NCBI RefSeq assembly: GCF_044359855.1 | Contig: NZ_CP132291.1 | Location: forward strand, 186,001-250,000 | Source: Rummeliibacillus pycnus_A | GTDB taxonomy: Bacteria; Bacillota; Bacilli; Bacillales_A; Planococcaceae | Direction of reading: 5' to 3' | DNA length: 64,000 nucleotides | Shown: in pieces, positions 53,126 to 62,337 of the stretch | Position numbering within the stretch: the stretch's first letter is position 1 | Layout: every line of letters begins with the position of its first letter | The notes under the pieces: generated by a model | Database searches by the model: none | Seen by the model: only the letters and a program-made list of their open reading frames with translations | What the model was told of the DNA's origin: nothing | Program-made: the position numbers and the translations under genes

Positions 53126-53620
53126 ATGATTATTCGAGAAGTTGAAGAACAAGATACTGAGGCTTTTTTGAAGTTACTATGCGAAGTTGATGAATCCAAT
53201 AATATGTTGTTTAGTCCTGGCGAGAGAAAAACAAGTGTCGAAAAACAAAGAAATATTATAATTAGATTTAAAAATGATCCACGTTCTGCTTTTTTTGTTG
53301 CAGAAAGAAATGATGAACTGTTTGGCTATATAGGTATATCAGCCGGAGATTTGCAAAGAAACAAACATATTGGACGTATTGTTATAGGGGTTTCAGAACA
53401 CTCAAGAGGAATGGGTATTGGAACAAAATTATTCCAAAAAGTATTTGAATGGATTAAAGGAAAACATTTTACTAGATTAGAATTGACAGTTATTGAAACA
53501 AATGAGACCGCAATTAAACTATATGATAAAGTGGGATTTATAAAAGAAGGAATGCGAATTGACTCGTTAAATATTGATGGTCGATTTGTTGATGAATGGG
53601 CGATGTATAAGAAAATATGA
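53126..53620 (+). CDS. GNAT-family N-acetyltransferase
   Basis: A 164-residue acetyltransferase. The acetyl-CoA site is seen as VIGVSEHSRGMGIGTKLF (Q/R-x-x-G-x-G/A), and the fold's later strand contains ELTVIETNETAIKLYDKVGF. GNAT proteins of this RimJ/RimL-like shape modify amino groups of small molecules or protein N-termini; the substrate is unknown. AAGAAGGT lies upstream. It lies between the P-loop kinase and the nucleotidyltransferase-family gene. Confidence 0.85.
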   Translation: MIIREVEEQDTEAFLKLLCEVDESNNMLFSPGERKTSVEKQRNIIIRFKNDPRSAFFVAERNDELFGYIGISAGDLQRNKHIGRIVIGVSEHSRGMGIGTKLFQKVFEWIKGKHFTRLELTVIETNETAIKLYDKVGFIKEGMRIDSLNIDGRFVDEWAMYKKI

Positions 53621-53626
53621 TATTGG

Positions 53627-54214
53627 ATGAATCGGGAAAGGAATGCTACTGTATTGTCGAATAATAGGAAAGTAGAACTACTAGACATGATTCAAAACGA
53701 TGTTTGGATGCTAAAAATTTTGAAAGCAGTTGAAAAACTAAATTTGCCTGATTGCTGGGTCTGTGCTGGGTTTCTTCGAAATAAAGTGTGGGATGTAGTG
53801 CATAATTATTCAGAAAGAACACCGCTAAATGATATTGATGTAATTTATTTTGATCCATTTAATCTAGCTGAAGAAGTGGAAAAAAAGTTAGAAAGTGATT
53901 TACTTAAAATGATGCCTGATGAACCTTGGTCAGTGAAAAATCAAGCTAGAATGCATATAAAAAACCATTCAAAACCGTATATATCTTCAATGGATGGTAT
54001 TGCACATTTCCCTGAAATCCCTACTGCAATTGGAGCAAAAGTGACTAACGGAAAAATACAAATTATGGCTCCATATGGTATTGATGTATTATTCTCCAAA
54101 AGAGTGGAGCCGACACCATATTTTGCGGTAGATAAGGAATTACATAAAATTTATCAACAACGTATAAAAACAAAAAAATGGAACCAAATATGGCCTGATT
54201 TATGTATTCTCTAA
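53627..54214 (+). CDS. nucleotidyltransferase-family protein (NTP_transf_6/DUF925)
   Basis: A 195-residue soluble protein with LPDCWVCAGFLRNKVWDVVH and TPLNDIDVIYFDPFN, the active-site pattern of this nucleotidyltransferase-like family (G-x-L/V-R-N and D-x-D). The C-terminal PYGIDVLFSKRVEPTPYFAV is also conserved. Substrate unknown. The start at 53627 is six bases after the GNAT stop; a TTG or the ATG before IQNDVWML could be alternatives because no strong binding site is seen. It closes the three-gene group. Confidence 0.78.
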   Translation: MNRERNATVLSNNRKVELLDMIQNDVWMLKILKAVEKLNLPDCWVCAGFLRNKVWDVVHNYSERTPLNDIDVIYFDPFNLAEEVEKKLESDLLKMMPDEPWSVKNQARMHIKNHSKPYISSMDGIAHFPEIPTAIGAKVTNGKIQIMAPYGIDVLFSKRVEPTPYFAVDKELHKIYQQRIKTKKWNQIWPDLCIL

Positions 54215-54234
54215 CTCATCAAAACTAACTATTT

Positions 54235-54278
54235 AATCCCAATACACATATTTAAAGTGTGTATTGGGATTTTATTTT
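54235..54278 (+). terminator. terminator of the three-gene group
   Basis: AATCCCAATACACA pairs with TGTGTATTGGGATT, then a T-rich tail. Confidence 0.85.
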
Positions 54279-54391
54279 ATATAAACAACTAATCCTATTA
54301 ATTTAGTTTGAAATAGTTATTGCTTATTGCAAAATACATGAATATAATTAAATACATATAAGTTTACTAAGAATAAAAATGAGGTGAGTAA

Positions 54392-55468
54392 ATGATATTA
54401 ATGATTATTACCGGTTTACTTTGCGGAGCTGCATTAGGATTCGTTTTACAAAGGGGCAGATTCTGTTTAACAGGTGGATTCCGTGATATGTATCTGGCAA
54501 AAGATAATCGAATGTTTTATGCACTTTTACTAGCTATTGCTATTCAAAGTGTAGGTGTATATGCGTTAATTCAATTTGGATTGTTACAATATGAAGCTGG
54601 AACTTTTTCTTGGGTTGCCGTTGTTCTTGGATCATTCATCTTCGGAATAGGGATTGTACTTGCTGGGGGTTGTGCAACAGGAACTTGGTATCGAGCAGCA
54701 GAAGGATTAATTGGTAGTTGGATTGCACTTATTTTCTATATGATTACAAGCGCTATTATGAAATCTGGGGTGCTATTACCAGCAAATGAAAGATTGTCAT
54801 CTATTCAAGTTCACAATAACTCAATTCCAGCAACTTTTGGTTTGAATGTATGGGTATTTATCGTTATTTTGGTTGCAATTGTAGCAATAATCATGATTAA
54901 AGAAGCAAGAAAGCCAAAAGTTGTTATTCCATCCTTAAAACCTAAGAAAACTGGAATTGCACATCTATTATTTGAGCGTCGCTGGCATCCATTTTTCACA
55001 GCATCACTAGTGGGAATCATTGCAATTATCGCATGGCCATTAAGTGAAGCAACTGGGCGTAATGCTGGTTTAGGAGTTACTACTCCATCAGCCAATATCG
55101 TGCAATATTTAGTAATTGGAGATAAATCTTATTTAAATTGGAGCGTATTCTTAGTTTTAGGCATTTTCGTTGGTTCATTTATTGCGGCTAAAGCTAGCAA
55201 TGAATTCCGATTACGTGTGCCAGATGTAAAAACAATCGTTTCAAGTCTTTTTGGCGGAATCTTCATGGGTATCGGAGCGAGCTTAGCAGGCGGATGTACG
55301 ATTGGTAATGGTCTTGTAAGTACAGCAATGATGACATGGCAAGGGTGGATCTCACTTACGTTTATGATTTTAGGTGTATGGACAGCATCTTACTTTATCT
55401 TTGTAAGACCAAGAATAAAAAAACAAGCAACTGCAAAACAATCAGTGGCACCTGTATCAGTACATTAG
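54392..55468 (+). CDS. tsuA: YeeE/YedE-family sulfur-compound transporter (TsuA-like)
   Basis: A 358-residue membrane protein of about nine to ten helices in two repeats. Conserved cysteines are Cys25 (GRFCLTGG), Cys93 (GGCATGTWYRAAEG) and a third in GGCTIGNGL. In the known TsuA (YeeE) of this family these cysteines carry thiosulfate across the membrane. AGGTG lies upstream. The downstream TusA-like gene (12-base gap) completes the YeeE-YeeD pair, so thiosulfate uptake for cysteine synthesis is likely. Confidence 0.87.
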   Translation: MILMIITGLLCGAALGFVLQRGRFCLTGGFRDMYLAKDNRMFYALLLAIAIQSVGVYALIQFGLLQYEAGTFSWVAVVLGSFIFGIGIVLAGGCATGTWYRAAEGLIGSWIALIFYMITSAIMKSGVLLPANERLSSIQVHNNSIPATFGLNVWVFIVILVAIVAIIMIKEARKPKVVIPSLKPKKTGIAHLLFERRWHPFFTASLVGIIAIIAWPLSEATGRNAGLGVTTPSANIVQYLVIGDKSYLNWSVFLVLGIFVGSFIAAKASNEFRLRVPDVKTIVSSLFGGIFMGIGASLAGGCTIGNGLVSTAMMTWQGWISLTFMILGVWTASYFIFVRPRIKKQATAKQSVAPVSVH

Positions 55469-55480
55469 GAGGAATGTAAA

Positions 55481-55705
55481 ATGGTAAAAGTATTAGAAAC
55501 AATGGGGCAAGTTTGCCCATTCCCATTAGTAGAAGCAAAAAATGCAATCGAAGAAATTGAATCAGGTGAAGAACTGATCATTAACTTTGACTGCACGCAA
55601 GCAACAGAAAGTATTCCAAGATGGGTTGCAGAGGCAGGCCATAAAGTAACAAACTACGAACAGCTGAACGATGCAGCATGGACAATTACTGTTCAGAAGA
55701 AATAA
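55481..55705 (+). CDS. tsuB: TusA-family sulfur carrier (TsuB/YeeD-like)
   Basis: A 74-residue protein of the TusA fold with the conserved Cys-Pro motif MGQVCPFPLVEAKNAI (Cys12), and a second Cys in FDCTQATES. It would accept persulfide sulfur and pass it on, and in the TsuA/TsuB pair is needed for thiosulfate use. AGGAGG lies upstream. The gene ends with a strong terminator. Confidence 0.9.
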   Translation: MVKVLETMGQVCPFPLVEAKNAIEEIESGEELIINFDCTQATESIPRWVAEAGHKVTNYEQLNDAAWTITVQKK

Positions 55706-55726
55706 GGATTTGAAATAGACGATGAT

Positions 55727-55773
55727 TAAAAAGCAACACTTAGCTTGATTAACAGCTTAAGTGTTGCTTTTTT
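55727..55773 (+). terminator. terminator of tsuAB
   Basis: AAAAGCAACACTTA pairs with TAAGTGTTGCTTTT around an eleven-base loop; T run follows. Confidence 0.85.
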
Positions 55774-55821
55774 ATGGAAACGAATTATAAATTATTTTGC
55801 AGGATAATCGACATTAACGCC

Positions 55822-56217
55822 TTATAGATTTTTTGCTTTAAATTTTTGATGAATATTATTAAATTTATATGTGCCTGCTTCACTAAATTCATAAAGCTCT
55901 AATGATAAAGCAAAATAACGTTCATTATATATTTTATTAAAATGTTCCTTCATCATATTAAATAAGTCTTCACAAGTAGTTTGCTTATCTATAGCACTTC
56001 TTCCTGAGCCAATTTTTAATGTGGCATGAACAAAAACATAGTCCTCCGTACCGTCTGCAACATAATAATCTTGTAATTGAATTGCGCGTGATCGTATTCC
56101 ACCAGTTGGGAATAACGTAGATTTTGATATTAATATTTCATTTGCTTTTTTTAGAAGATCTCGAATATTTGCTTGGTCGGCAATATTATCCGTATATTCT
56201 ACGATAAAATGTGGCAT
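55822..56217 (-). CDS. hpaF: 5-carboxymethyl-2-hydroxymuconate delta-isomerase HpaF
   Basis: A 131-residue cytoplasmic isomerase of the tautomerase superfamily. It starts MPHFIVEYTDNI; after removal of Met, Pro1 is the catalytic base. The central VFVHATLKIGSGRSAIDKQT is family-typical. It acts after ring cleavage in the homoprotocatechuate branch of HPA breakdown. It is the last of three genes on this strand; 18 bases follow hpaG2. GGTGGGAG lies upstream. Confidence 0.88.
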   Translation of the reverse strand: MPHFIVEYTDNIADQANIRDLLKKANEILISKSTLFPTGGIRSRAIQLQDYYVADGTEDYVFVHATLKIGSGRSAIDKQTTCEDLFNMMKEHFNKIYNERYFALSLELYEFSEAGTYKFNNIHQKFKAKNL

Positions 56218-56235
56218 TGAAAGACTCCCACCTTT

Positions 56236-56994
56236 CTATGATTTTACAGCAACAGGGCTAGCAATGATTGTGTTATGGAGGGCTCCAATCCCTTCAATTT
56301 CAGTAACGACATGGTCTCCAACTTTCGTATCCACAGAACCTTTTGGAGTACCTGTTAAAATAATGTCATTTTCGTTTAAAGTCATAATACTACTTAGATA
56401 TTCAATCAAGACTGGGATACTAAAAATCATATCTTTTGTAGATCCTAGTTGTACAAGCTTACCGTTTACATAAGTTTTGAGTGCTAAGTCCATTGGATTT
56501 GTAATATCTTCTTTATCAACAAGCCAAGGACCAAGTGGCGTTAAGGAATCACGATTTTTAACTCGTAAATTTGGACGATAGTAGTTTTCTAAATAATCTC
56601 GTATTGCATAATCATTACAAACAGTATAACCAGAGACATAATCATAGGCATCTTCTTGTTTAATATTTTTGCCAGACTTTCCTATGACAACAGCCAATTC
56701 ACATTCGTAATGCATAAATGTTACATCATCTGGACGAACTGATTCACTATTGTGGCCGATTATCGTATTGGGTCCTTTTAAAAATACAAGAGGTTCTTTG
56801 GGTGCATTAAATGATAACTCTGCCGCATGATCAGCGTAGTTTAAACCAAGTGCAAAAATAGTTTGAGGTGTAACAGGGGGTAACCATACCACTTCATTTT
56901 CTGAGACAAGCTGACCGGAAGCTAAGCGTAAGGCACCATTTTCCTCCACTGCATTATGAATGCTTCCTTTATATGCTACAATCGCATGCTTCAT
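56236..56994 (-). CDS. hpaG: HpaG2-type fumarylacetoacetate hydrolase-fold isomerase
   Basis: A 252-residue protein of the FAH fold. It has FALGLNYADHAAELSFNAPK, FLKGPNTIIGHN, and the metal triad spread over HYECELAVVIGKSGKNI and VCNDYAIRDYLENYYRPNL, with LTGTPKGSVDTKVGD at the end. In HPA degradation the HpaG C-terminal half isomerises 2-hydroxyhepta-2,4-diene-1,7-dioate. In enterics HpaG is a fused duplicate; here the two halves are separate genes that overlap by four bases. Confidence 0.85.
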   Translation of the reverse strand: MKHAIVAYKGSIHNAVEENGALRLASGQLVSENEVVWLPPVTPQTIFALGLNYADHAAELSFNAPKEPLVFLKGPNTIIGHNSESVRPDDVTFMHYECELAVVIGKSGKNIKQEDAYDYVSGYTVCNDYAIRDYLENYYRPNLRVKNRDSLTPLGPWLVDKEDITNPMDLALKTYVNGKLVQLGSTKDMIFSIPVLIEYLSSIMTLNENDIILTGTPKGSVDTKVGDHVVTEIEGIGALHNTIIASPVAVKS

Positions 56995-57746
56995 ATATTT
57001 TCTCCTTTCTCATAACTTTCATTTAATGCTTTAATATGGTTTGTAAGTGTACCAATTTCACTTATTGTAATAGAAACCGAATCACCACTGCATACGAGTG
57101 GTGGATTATTCGGTATGCCAGTTAACAATACATCCCCTGCAGATAATGTCATAAAATCAGTTACATCTTCGAGAAGTTGACCAATAGAGCGAACCAACTC
57201 ACGGGTAGAAAACTGTTGTTTTAATTCACCATTTACATAGGTAGATATGATTAAATTATTAGGATTATTAATAGCATCCGTACTTATAATGTATGGGCCA
57301 ATAGGACAGAATCCATCACGAGATTTTTGGGAAATTGCTGGACGGTAATAATTTTCGTGTGGAATGGTAATATCATTTGCAATGGTAAATCCTAAAATAT
57401 ACTTTTCATAATGCTCTTTTTCTATTTTATAAGCATCTTTTTTAATAACAATTGCTAGTGAACCATTTGCTTGAACTTCACTGACTCCATCTGGTAATGG
57501 AATAATGTGTTGATGTGCATTGAATGTGTTGCTTGGTTTTATATAAAGAATTGGGGATTTTGGTGGCTCATTATATGGAGCAACTGAAAACTCTGGTTTT
57601 AATTTATTAATTTCATCTTGATAGTTTAGTAATGTACCGTATACAGTACCCTTAACTGGAAAATCTACCGGAATTTCTTGCAAATCATCTTTCTTGATTG
57701 TTTGTAGTTGAGCAGTGCCCTGATATTTTACAAATAGTGTACTCAC
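56991..57746 (-). CDS. hpaG: HpaG1-type FAH-fold decarboxylase half
   Basis: A 251-residue FAH-fold protein, paralogue of hpaG2. It has VYGTLLNYQDEINKL, ILYIKPSNTFNAHQ, GSLAIVIKKDAYKIEK, ANDITIPHENYYRPAISQKS and LTGIPNNPPLVCSGD. It corresponds to the N-terminal, decarboxylase half of HpaG. The GTG at 57746 with AAAGGAG upstream fixes the start; longer readings start in a hydrophobic tract with no binding site. It is the first gene of the left arm. Confidence 0.82.
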   Translation of the reverse strand: MSTLFVKYQGTAQLQTIKKDDLQEIPVDFPVKGTVYGTLLNYQDEINKLKPEFSVAPYNEPPKSPILYIKPSNTFNAHQHIIPLPDGVSEVQANGSLAIVIKKDAYKIEKEHYEKYILGFTIANDITIPHENYYRPAISQKSRDGFCPIGPYIISTDAINNPNNLIISTYVNGELKQQFSTRELVRSIGQLLEDVTDFMTLSAGDVLLTGIPNNPPLVCSGDSVSITISEIGTLTNHIKALNESYEKGENI

Positions 57747-57882
57747 ATTCTTCACTCCTTTGTACGAAATTGATTGATTGTGGAAAAAATAGTTATTAAA
57801 ATAAATATAAGACAATTGACTATGTACATAAAATATTTTTTTCATATACAAACGATACATTTTTAGTATTATTCATTGTCTT

Positions 57883-57894
57883 GATACTTTGATA
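57883..57894. promoter_or_regulatory. shared 12-base motif in the hpa divergent region
   Basis: GATACTTTGATA occurs here, between hpaG1 and the DUF485 gene, and again at 62338-62349 in the hpaE leader. Possibly an operator for the LysR regulator (inference). Confidence 0.35.
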
Positions 57895-58007
57895 GTATGA
57901 CTGAAAAAGCTCAAAGGTAAGGGCTTACATTTGGAAGGGGTGTTATCAAGAAATCAGTTTCGTTTAAAAAGGGGATACAACTGAATATTGAAAAGGGGAT
58001 GAAGTGG

Positions 58008-58376
58008 ATGATTCAAACGGATGAAAAAGTATTGGTTGAACAGCCATCTGTTAAAAATACTGAATATTCCGAAAGTGCAACAACCTTTGATTACTCTTCA
58101 ATTGTAAAGTCAGATCATTTTAAAAAGATGTGTAAGGAAAAAACAGTATTTACTGTTTCTTATACAATTTTTTACATGTTGTATTCATTGTTATTACCTT
58201 ATTTAGCACTTTCGACAAATTTGTTGAATGGAAAAATAATAGGAGAAATTTCTTGGGCCTGGATCTACGCTATTTCTATGATTCCTATGTCATTTATTGT
58301 TTGTAGTATTTATCTTAAGAAAGCTGACTATTTCGATAAAGAAGCAAAAAAAATCCTAGAGAATCAGGAGGTATAA
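58008..58376 (+). CDS. DUF485-domain membrane protein (YjcH-like)
   Basis: A 122-residue protein: a polar N-terminus of about 45 residues, then the DUF485 core with KEKTVFTVSYTIFYMLYSLL and a second helix YAISMIPMSFIVCSIYLKKA. ATG 58008 lies nine bases after AAAGGGG; an earlier ATG at 57999 lies directly on it. DUF485 proteins are regularly encoded one base to a few bases before SSS permeases (yjcH-actP), as here with one base between them, so it is probably an accessory subunit. Confidence 0.8.
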   Translation: MIQTDEKVLVEQPSVKNTEYSESATTFDYSSIVKSDHFKKMCKEKTVFTVSYTIFYMLYSLLLPYLALSTNLLNGKIIGEISWAWIYAISMIPMSFIVCSIYLKKADYFDKEAKKILENQEV

Positions 58377-58377
58377 G

Positions 58378-59934
58378 ATGAATATAAGCATTATTATTAT
58401 GTTTGCTGCAATTACACTCATGACATTATTTGTTACGTATTATGCTTCTAAAAAGACCAAAACAGCAGGTTCTTTTTATACAGCTGGAGGTGGATTAACA
58501 GCTAGGCAAAATGGTTTAGCTTTAGCTGGGGATTTTATGTCAGCTTCTACATTTTTAGGGTTAATCGGAGCATTTTCTTTAAATGGTTATGACGGATTCT
58601 TCTTAATGTATCCAGCACTTATATCATTTTTGGTAATTTTGTTCTTAGTGGCAGAACCATTGAGAAACTTGGGGAAATATACACTTGGTGATATGATTAC
58701 TTCGCGTTATCGTTTTAAACAAGTTCGTGGAGTAACTGCGGTTAACACGATTGTAATTTCCGTTTTTTATATGTTAGGTCAATTAGTGGCTGCTGGAGCG
58801 CTATTTAAACTTTTACTTGGGATTCCTTATAATGTGTCTGTTTTATTTGTTGGGATTACAATGCTTCTTTTTGTTTTGTTCGGTGGTATGACAGCAACGA
58901 GCTGGGTTCAAATTATTAAAGCTATTTTATTAATCGGTGGGACAGTTGTGCTATTTATATTAGCGATGTTCCAATTTAACTTTAATTTCCTTAACGTTTT
59001 TACAGAAGCAAAGACGGCAACCCCATTTGGCGAAAACTTCTTAAATCCAGGTATCAAGTATAAAAGTAGTCTCGATGGTATATCATTAACGCTAGGATTA
59101 TTATTAGGTACAGCTGGTTTACCGCATGTATTGGTTCGATTCTTAACAGTTCCAGATGGTAAAACTGCAAGAAAATCAGTTGTATGGTTAATGTGGCTTA
59201 TGGGTTTATTCCATGTGATGGTAATATTCTTAGGTCTTGCTGCAACTAAACTTGTTGGTACAGGTAAGATCATCGAAGCAAATCCTGCAGGTAATATGGC
59301 AGCACCTCTATTAGCACAAGTGTTAGGAGGAGGATTTATGTTTGCATTTGTGTCAGCAGTATCATTTGCAACTATTTTAGCTGTTGTAGCGGGTATTGTT
59401 ATTACGGGCGCAACTGCATTTTCTCATGATTTATATAATGAGATTTTCAAAAATGGGAAAGCAACAGAAAAACAACAAATGTTTATGGTTCGGATTGCAT
59501 CAATTGCTATAACCGCGATTGCTATTGTATTTTCACTATTTTTACAACAATTCAATGTGGCGTTTCTTTCGACGCTAGCAATGACATTAGCTGCAAGTTC
59601 CAATTTACCAGTTATTTTATTGACAATCTACTGGCGGAAATTTAATAAAACTGGTGCAATCACAGGGATGCTTGTTGGTTTATTTGGGACAATTTTACTT
59701 GTTGTCATTGGACCTAACTTTTGGAGTCCAGTCGAGGGTCAAGCAATTTTCGTTGGAAAGCCTATTTTCCCATTAGCATCACCAGGCATTGTTTCTATTC
59801 CTCTGGGCTTTTTAGCTTGTTACATTGGAACAATTATGGGTAATAGAAAAGCCGTAAAACAACCTGATAATTATGATGAAATTTTAGTAAAGGCGCAAAC
59901 AGGTAGTGATGTTGGTGGAGTTATAAATCATTAA
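58378..59934 (+). CDS. sodium:solute symporter (ActP-like), candidate HPA permease
   Basis: A 518-residue SSS-family symporter with about thirteen helices. Typical are FYTAGGGLTARQNGLALAGD, FMSASTFLGLIGAFSLNGYD, ALISFLVILFLVAEPLRN and GDMITSRYRFKQVRGVTAVN. The known ActP/YjcG relatives carry acetate; position in the HPA cluster makes a 4-hydroxyphenylacetate or homoprotocatechuate carrier more likely (inference). AGGAGGTATAAG is an excellent ribosome binding site. It shares its transcript with the DUF485 gene. Confidence 0.85.
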   Translation: MNISIIIMFAAITLMTLFVTYYASKKTKTAGSFYTAGGGLTARQNGLALAGDFMSASTFLGLIGAFSLNGYDGFFLMYPALISFLVILFLVAEPLRNLGKYTLGDMITSRYRFKQVRGVTAVNTIVISVFYMLGQLVAAGALFKLLLGIPYNVSVLFVGITMLLFVLFGGMTATSWVQIIKAILLIGGTVVLFILAMFQFNFNFLNVFTEAKTATPFGENFLNPGIKYKSSLDGISLTLGLLLGTAGLPHVLVRFLTVPDGKTARKSVVWLMWLMGLFHVMVIFLGLAATKLVGTGKIIEANPAGNMAAPLLAQVLGGGFMFAFVSAVSFATILAVVAGIVITGATAFSHDLYNEIFKNGKATEKQQMFMVRIASIAITAIAIVFSLFLQQFNVAFLSTLAMTLAASSNLPVILLTIYWRKFNKTGAITGMLVGLFGTILLVVIGPNFWSPVEGQAIFVGKPIFPLASPGIVSIPLGFLACYIGTIMGNRKAVKQPDNYDEILVKAQTGSDVGGVINH

Positions 59935-59949
59935 TACTATTAGTATAAT

Positions 59950-59985
59950 AAAAAAGCTGTTTTCTAATCGAAAACAGCTTTTCCA
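59950..59985. terminator. bidirectional terminator
   Basis: AAAAGCTGTTTTC and GAAAACAGCTTTT arms between the convergent symporter and LysR genes, with A/T runs on both sides. Confidence 0.85.
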
Positions 59986-59986
59986 T

Positions 59987-60865
59987 TTATACAAATGAAT
60001 CGATAAATAATTGTGTACATTTTGATAAATGGCGATCTTTTAACCAAATAACACCTGATTCTGAATATATATTTGCATCTTCAATTTCAATGATATGAAT
60101 ATTATCGTATGATTGATTCTTTATAGCACCTTTTGGAACGATTGTTGCGCCAATTTCAGAGTTTACTAATAAAAATAAAATACTAACATCTGGACATTCA
60201 AGTATGATGTTAGGTTTAAGTTGTTGTTCTTTGAATGCGTTAGTAATAATTTCAAATTGACCAGCTCCATGAATACGATGTAAAAGCATTAGTGGTAACT
60301 GTTTAATTTCTTTGAGTGCAATTTTAGTTTTATTTGATATTAGATGTTTCCAGGTTTTGGGGATAATTAATATATAAGGTTCACTTTTAAACACTTTCAT
60401 TTCTATGTTTTCTTGTTCGATTGGAAATCTGGTAATGGCTACTTCTATAATACGATTTACTAGTAAATCAGAAATGTAAGCAGTATCACCTTCGATAATA
60501 TGAAAAAGAACTTCAGGATATTCGGCACGAAAGTATTGAATTCGTTCCGGTAAATAAGAAAAGCAAGTTTTACTAACACCTATCGATAATTTTCCACGAA
60601 TTCCCTCATTCATTTCTTTTACCTTAGTTTTAATATCTTCAAGATCTGCAAGAATTTTTTGTGCATTTTCATAAAGAGATTTTCCGGAATCTGTGAGCAA
60701 TAGCTTACGACCTTGTCTTTCAAAAAGTACAACATCTAATTCATTTTCTAATTGTTTTAATTGTTGACTAAGAGGAGGTTGTGCCATATGTAGCCTAGCT
60801 GCAGCTTTTGTTATTTGTCCTTCTTCTACAATTGTACAAAAGTAATATAGTTGTTTTATATCCAT
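59987..60865 (-). CDS. LysR-family transcriptional regulator
   Basis: A 292-residue LTTR. The N-terminal helix-turn-helix is KQLYYFCTIVEEGQITKAAA and MAQPPLSQQLKQLENELDVV; a substrate-binding domain follows (about 90-290). The location between the two arms of the HPA cluster makes it the likely regulator, responding to an HPA-pathway compound, though nothing in the sequence proves the ligand. AAGGGGGA lies upstream. Own promoter not resolved. Confidence 0.88.
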   Translation of the reverse strand: MDIKQLYYFCTIVEEGQITKAAARLHMAQPPLSQQLKQLENELDVVLFERQGRKLLLTDSGKSLYENAQKILADLEDIKTKVKEMNEGIRGKLSIGVSKTCFSYLPERIQYFRAEYPEVLFHIIEGDTAYISDLLVNRIIEVAITRFPIEQENIEMKVFKSEPYILIIPKTWKHLISNKTKIALKEIKQLPLMLLHRIHGAGQFEIITNAFKEQQLKPNIILECPDVSILFLLVNSEIGATIVPKGAIKNQSYDNIHIIEIEDANIYSESGVIWLKDRHLSKCTQLFIDSFV

Positions 60866-61319
60866 ACAAATCCCCCTTTGTTTGTTAAGTAAAAAGACAC
60901 TATGAAAAACGAGGCACTGAAAAACGATTTTATTTCTAATTATTAGAGTACAAATGTAATATGACGTGAAAATCAGCTATCCTTTCCTCGGGCGAACCAA
61001 CGAGCCTCTTCGCTGTGTGGCCTTTTTGGCTCGCTTTCCCACATGTAAAGATTACTCCTGCGAAATTACTCGTCGTAGAAAATACTTCTTGAACCTGGAG
61101 CAAAAAGAATTTTCGCTACATCCATTCCAACAAAAATTGCATCACAAAAATTTAATAATAAAATTCATGTATTTTGAATTTATTCAGTGACCTCAGAGAA
61201 ACTGATATATACTTTTTTTGTATCTTTTAACAATAAAATCTGTATTTTAATTCTAATTTACCACATGTTACGATGTTCTTGTAGGTAATATTCAAAAAAT
61301 TCAAAAAAGGAGAGGTCGC
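60866..61319. other. intergenic region between lysR and the aldolase gene
   Basis: Contains repeat copy C (60963-61125) and AT-rich sequence with the likely promoters of the right arm. The region before the aldolase gene (61255-61290) has no perfect sigma-A boxes. Confidence 0.5.
60963..61125 (-). repeat. dispersed intergenic repeat, copy C (inverted)
   Basis: Read on the minus strand it shares AATTCTTTTTG, TTTTCTACGACGAG, CGCAGGAGTA and GAGGCTCGTTGGTTCGCCC with copy A (which has GAGGCTCGTCAGTTCGCCC). Only the 3' two-thirds of the element are present. Confidence 0.65.
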
Positions 61320-62249
61320 ATGACAAACTTTTCAGAAATTAAACAACGTATTCGAGGATCTATTTCACCAGTTATTACACCATTTAACGAGGATGGTTCA
61401 ATTGACTTTGAATCATTTGAAAAACTTGTAAACTGGCATATTGAAAGTGGCAGTCATGGTATTTCTGTTACAGGAACATCAGGTGAACCGAGCTCTTTAA
61501 CAATTGAAGAACGTGTGCAAGTGATGGAAAAGGCTATTAAAGTGATTGATGGACGCGTACCATTTGTGCCAGGCACTGGTTCAACAAATCATCAAGAAGC
61601 TCTTTATTTAACAAAAAAAGCTGAAGAATTAGGTGCGGATGCAGTATTAATCATTGTTCCATATTACAACCGACCTTCACAACATGCGTTATTTAAGCAT
61701 TTTAAAGCGATAGCCGATGAAGTGCCAAACTTACCAATTATCCTATACAACATTCCTGGACGTACAGCTGTTAATCTTGAAATTGATACGATGGTCAAAC
61801 TTAAAGATGCTTGTCCAAATATTATCGGAGTTAAAGAATCGAACAAAGATTTTGAACATATCAATCGCGTACTTTTACGTTGTGGACGTGATTTCAATGT
61901 ATATTCAGGTATTGAGTTATTATGCTACCCATTGCTAGCAATAGGCGGTGCAGGTCATATTAGTGCAACTGCGAATATAGTACCTGATAAAGTAGCAGAA
62001 GTTTACAATGCTTGGGTTGAAGGTGATGTTAAACGATCTCAAGATTTACATTATGGTTTGATGGAGTTAAACGATGTATTGTTCAAAGATACAAACCCAG
62101 CTCCTGTAAAAGCTGCACTTGGAATGATGGGGAAAATTAAACCAGTACTTCGTTTACCAATGGATTTACCATCACAACAATTGCAAGATGAAATTCGTAA
62201 AGTTTTATCCCAACATGTTGAACTTTCAGAAGTCGTATCATCAAAATAA
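61320..62249 (+). CDS. DapA-family aldolase, probable HpaI substitute
   Basis: A 309-residue class I aldolase of the dihydrodipicolinate synthase/N-acetylneuraminate lyase family. The Schiff-base lysine is Lys172 (GVKESNKDF), with Tyr143 (ILYNIPGRT) and GTSGEPSSLT at the pyruvate site. In the HPA cluster the expected last enzyme is HpaI, a class II aldolase that splits 4-hydroxy-2-oxoheptanedioate to pyruvate and succinic semialdehyde; this class I enzyme probably takes that role, as it lies next to hpaE. A plain dapA paralogue cannot be excluded. GGAGAGG lies upstream. Confidence 0.78.
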   Translation: MTNFSEIKQRIRGSISPVITPFNEDGSIDFESFEKLVNWHIESGSHGISVTGTSGEPSSLTIEERVQVMEKAIKVIDGRVPFVPGTGSTNHQEALYLTKKAEELGADAVLIIVPYYNRPSQHALFKHFKAIADEVPNLPIILYNIPGRTAVNLEIDTMVKLKDACPNIIGVKESNKDFEHINRVLLRCGRDFNVYSGIELLCYPLLAIGGAGHISATANIVPDKVAEVYNAWVEGDVKRSQDLHYGLMELNDVLFKDTNPAPVKAALGMMGKIKPVLRLPMDLPSQQLQDEIRKVLSQHVELSEVVSSK

Positions 62250-62337
62250 TAAAATTTATTAGTAGCAAAGTATCTTTATAGGATTTAAATACAGGATATT
62301 CATTATATTAACGGTGTTAATGTTCGTTGACTATGAA

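Noticed and set aside
60966..61190. Plus-strand open frame of 74 codons before the aldolase gene
   Set aside because: It lies in repeat copy C read in reverse, with no ribosome binding site and a composition unlike the neighbours.
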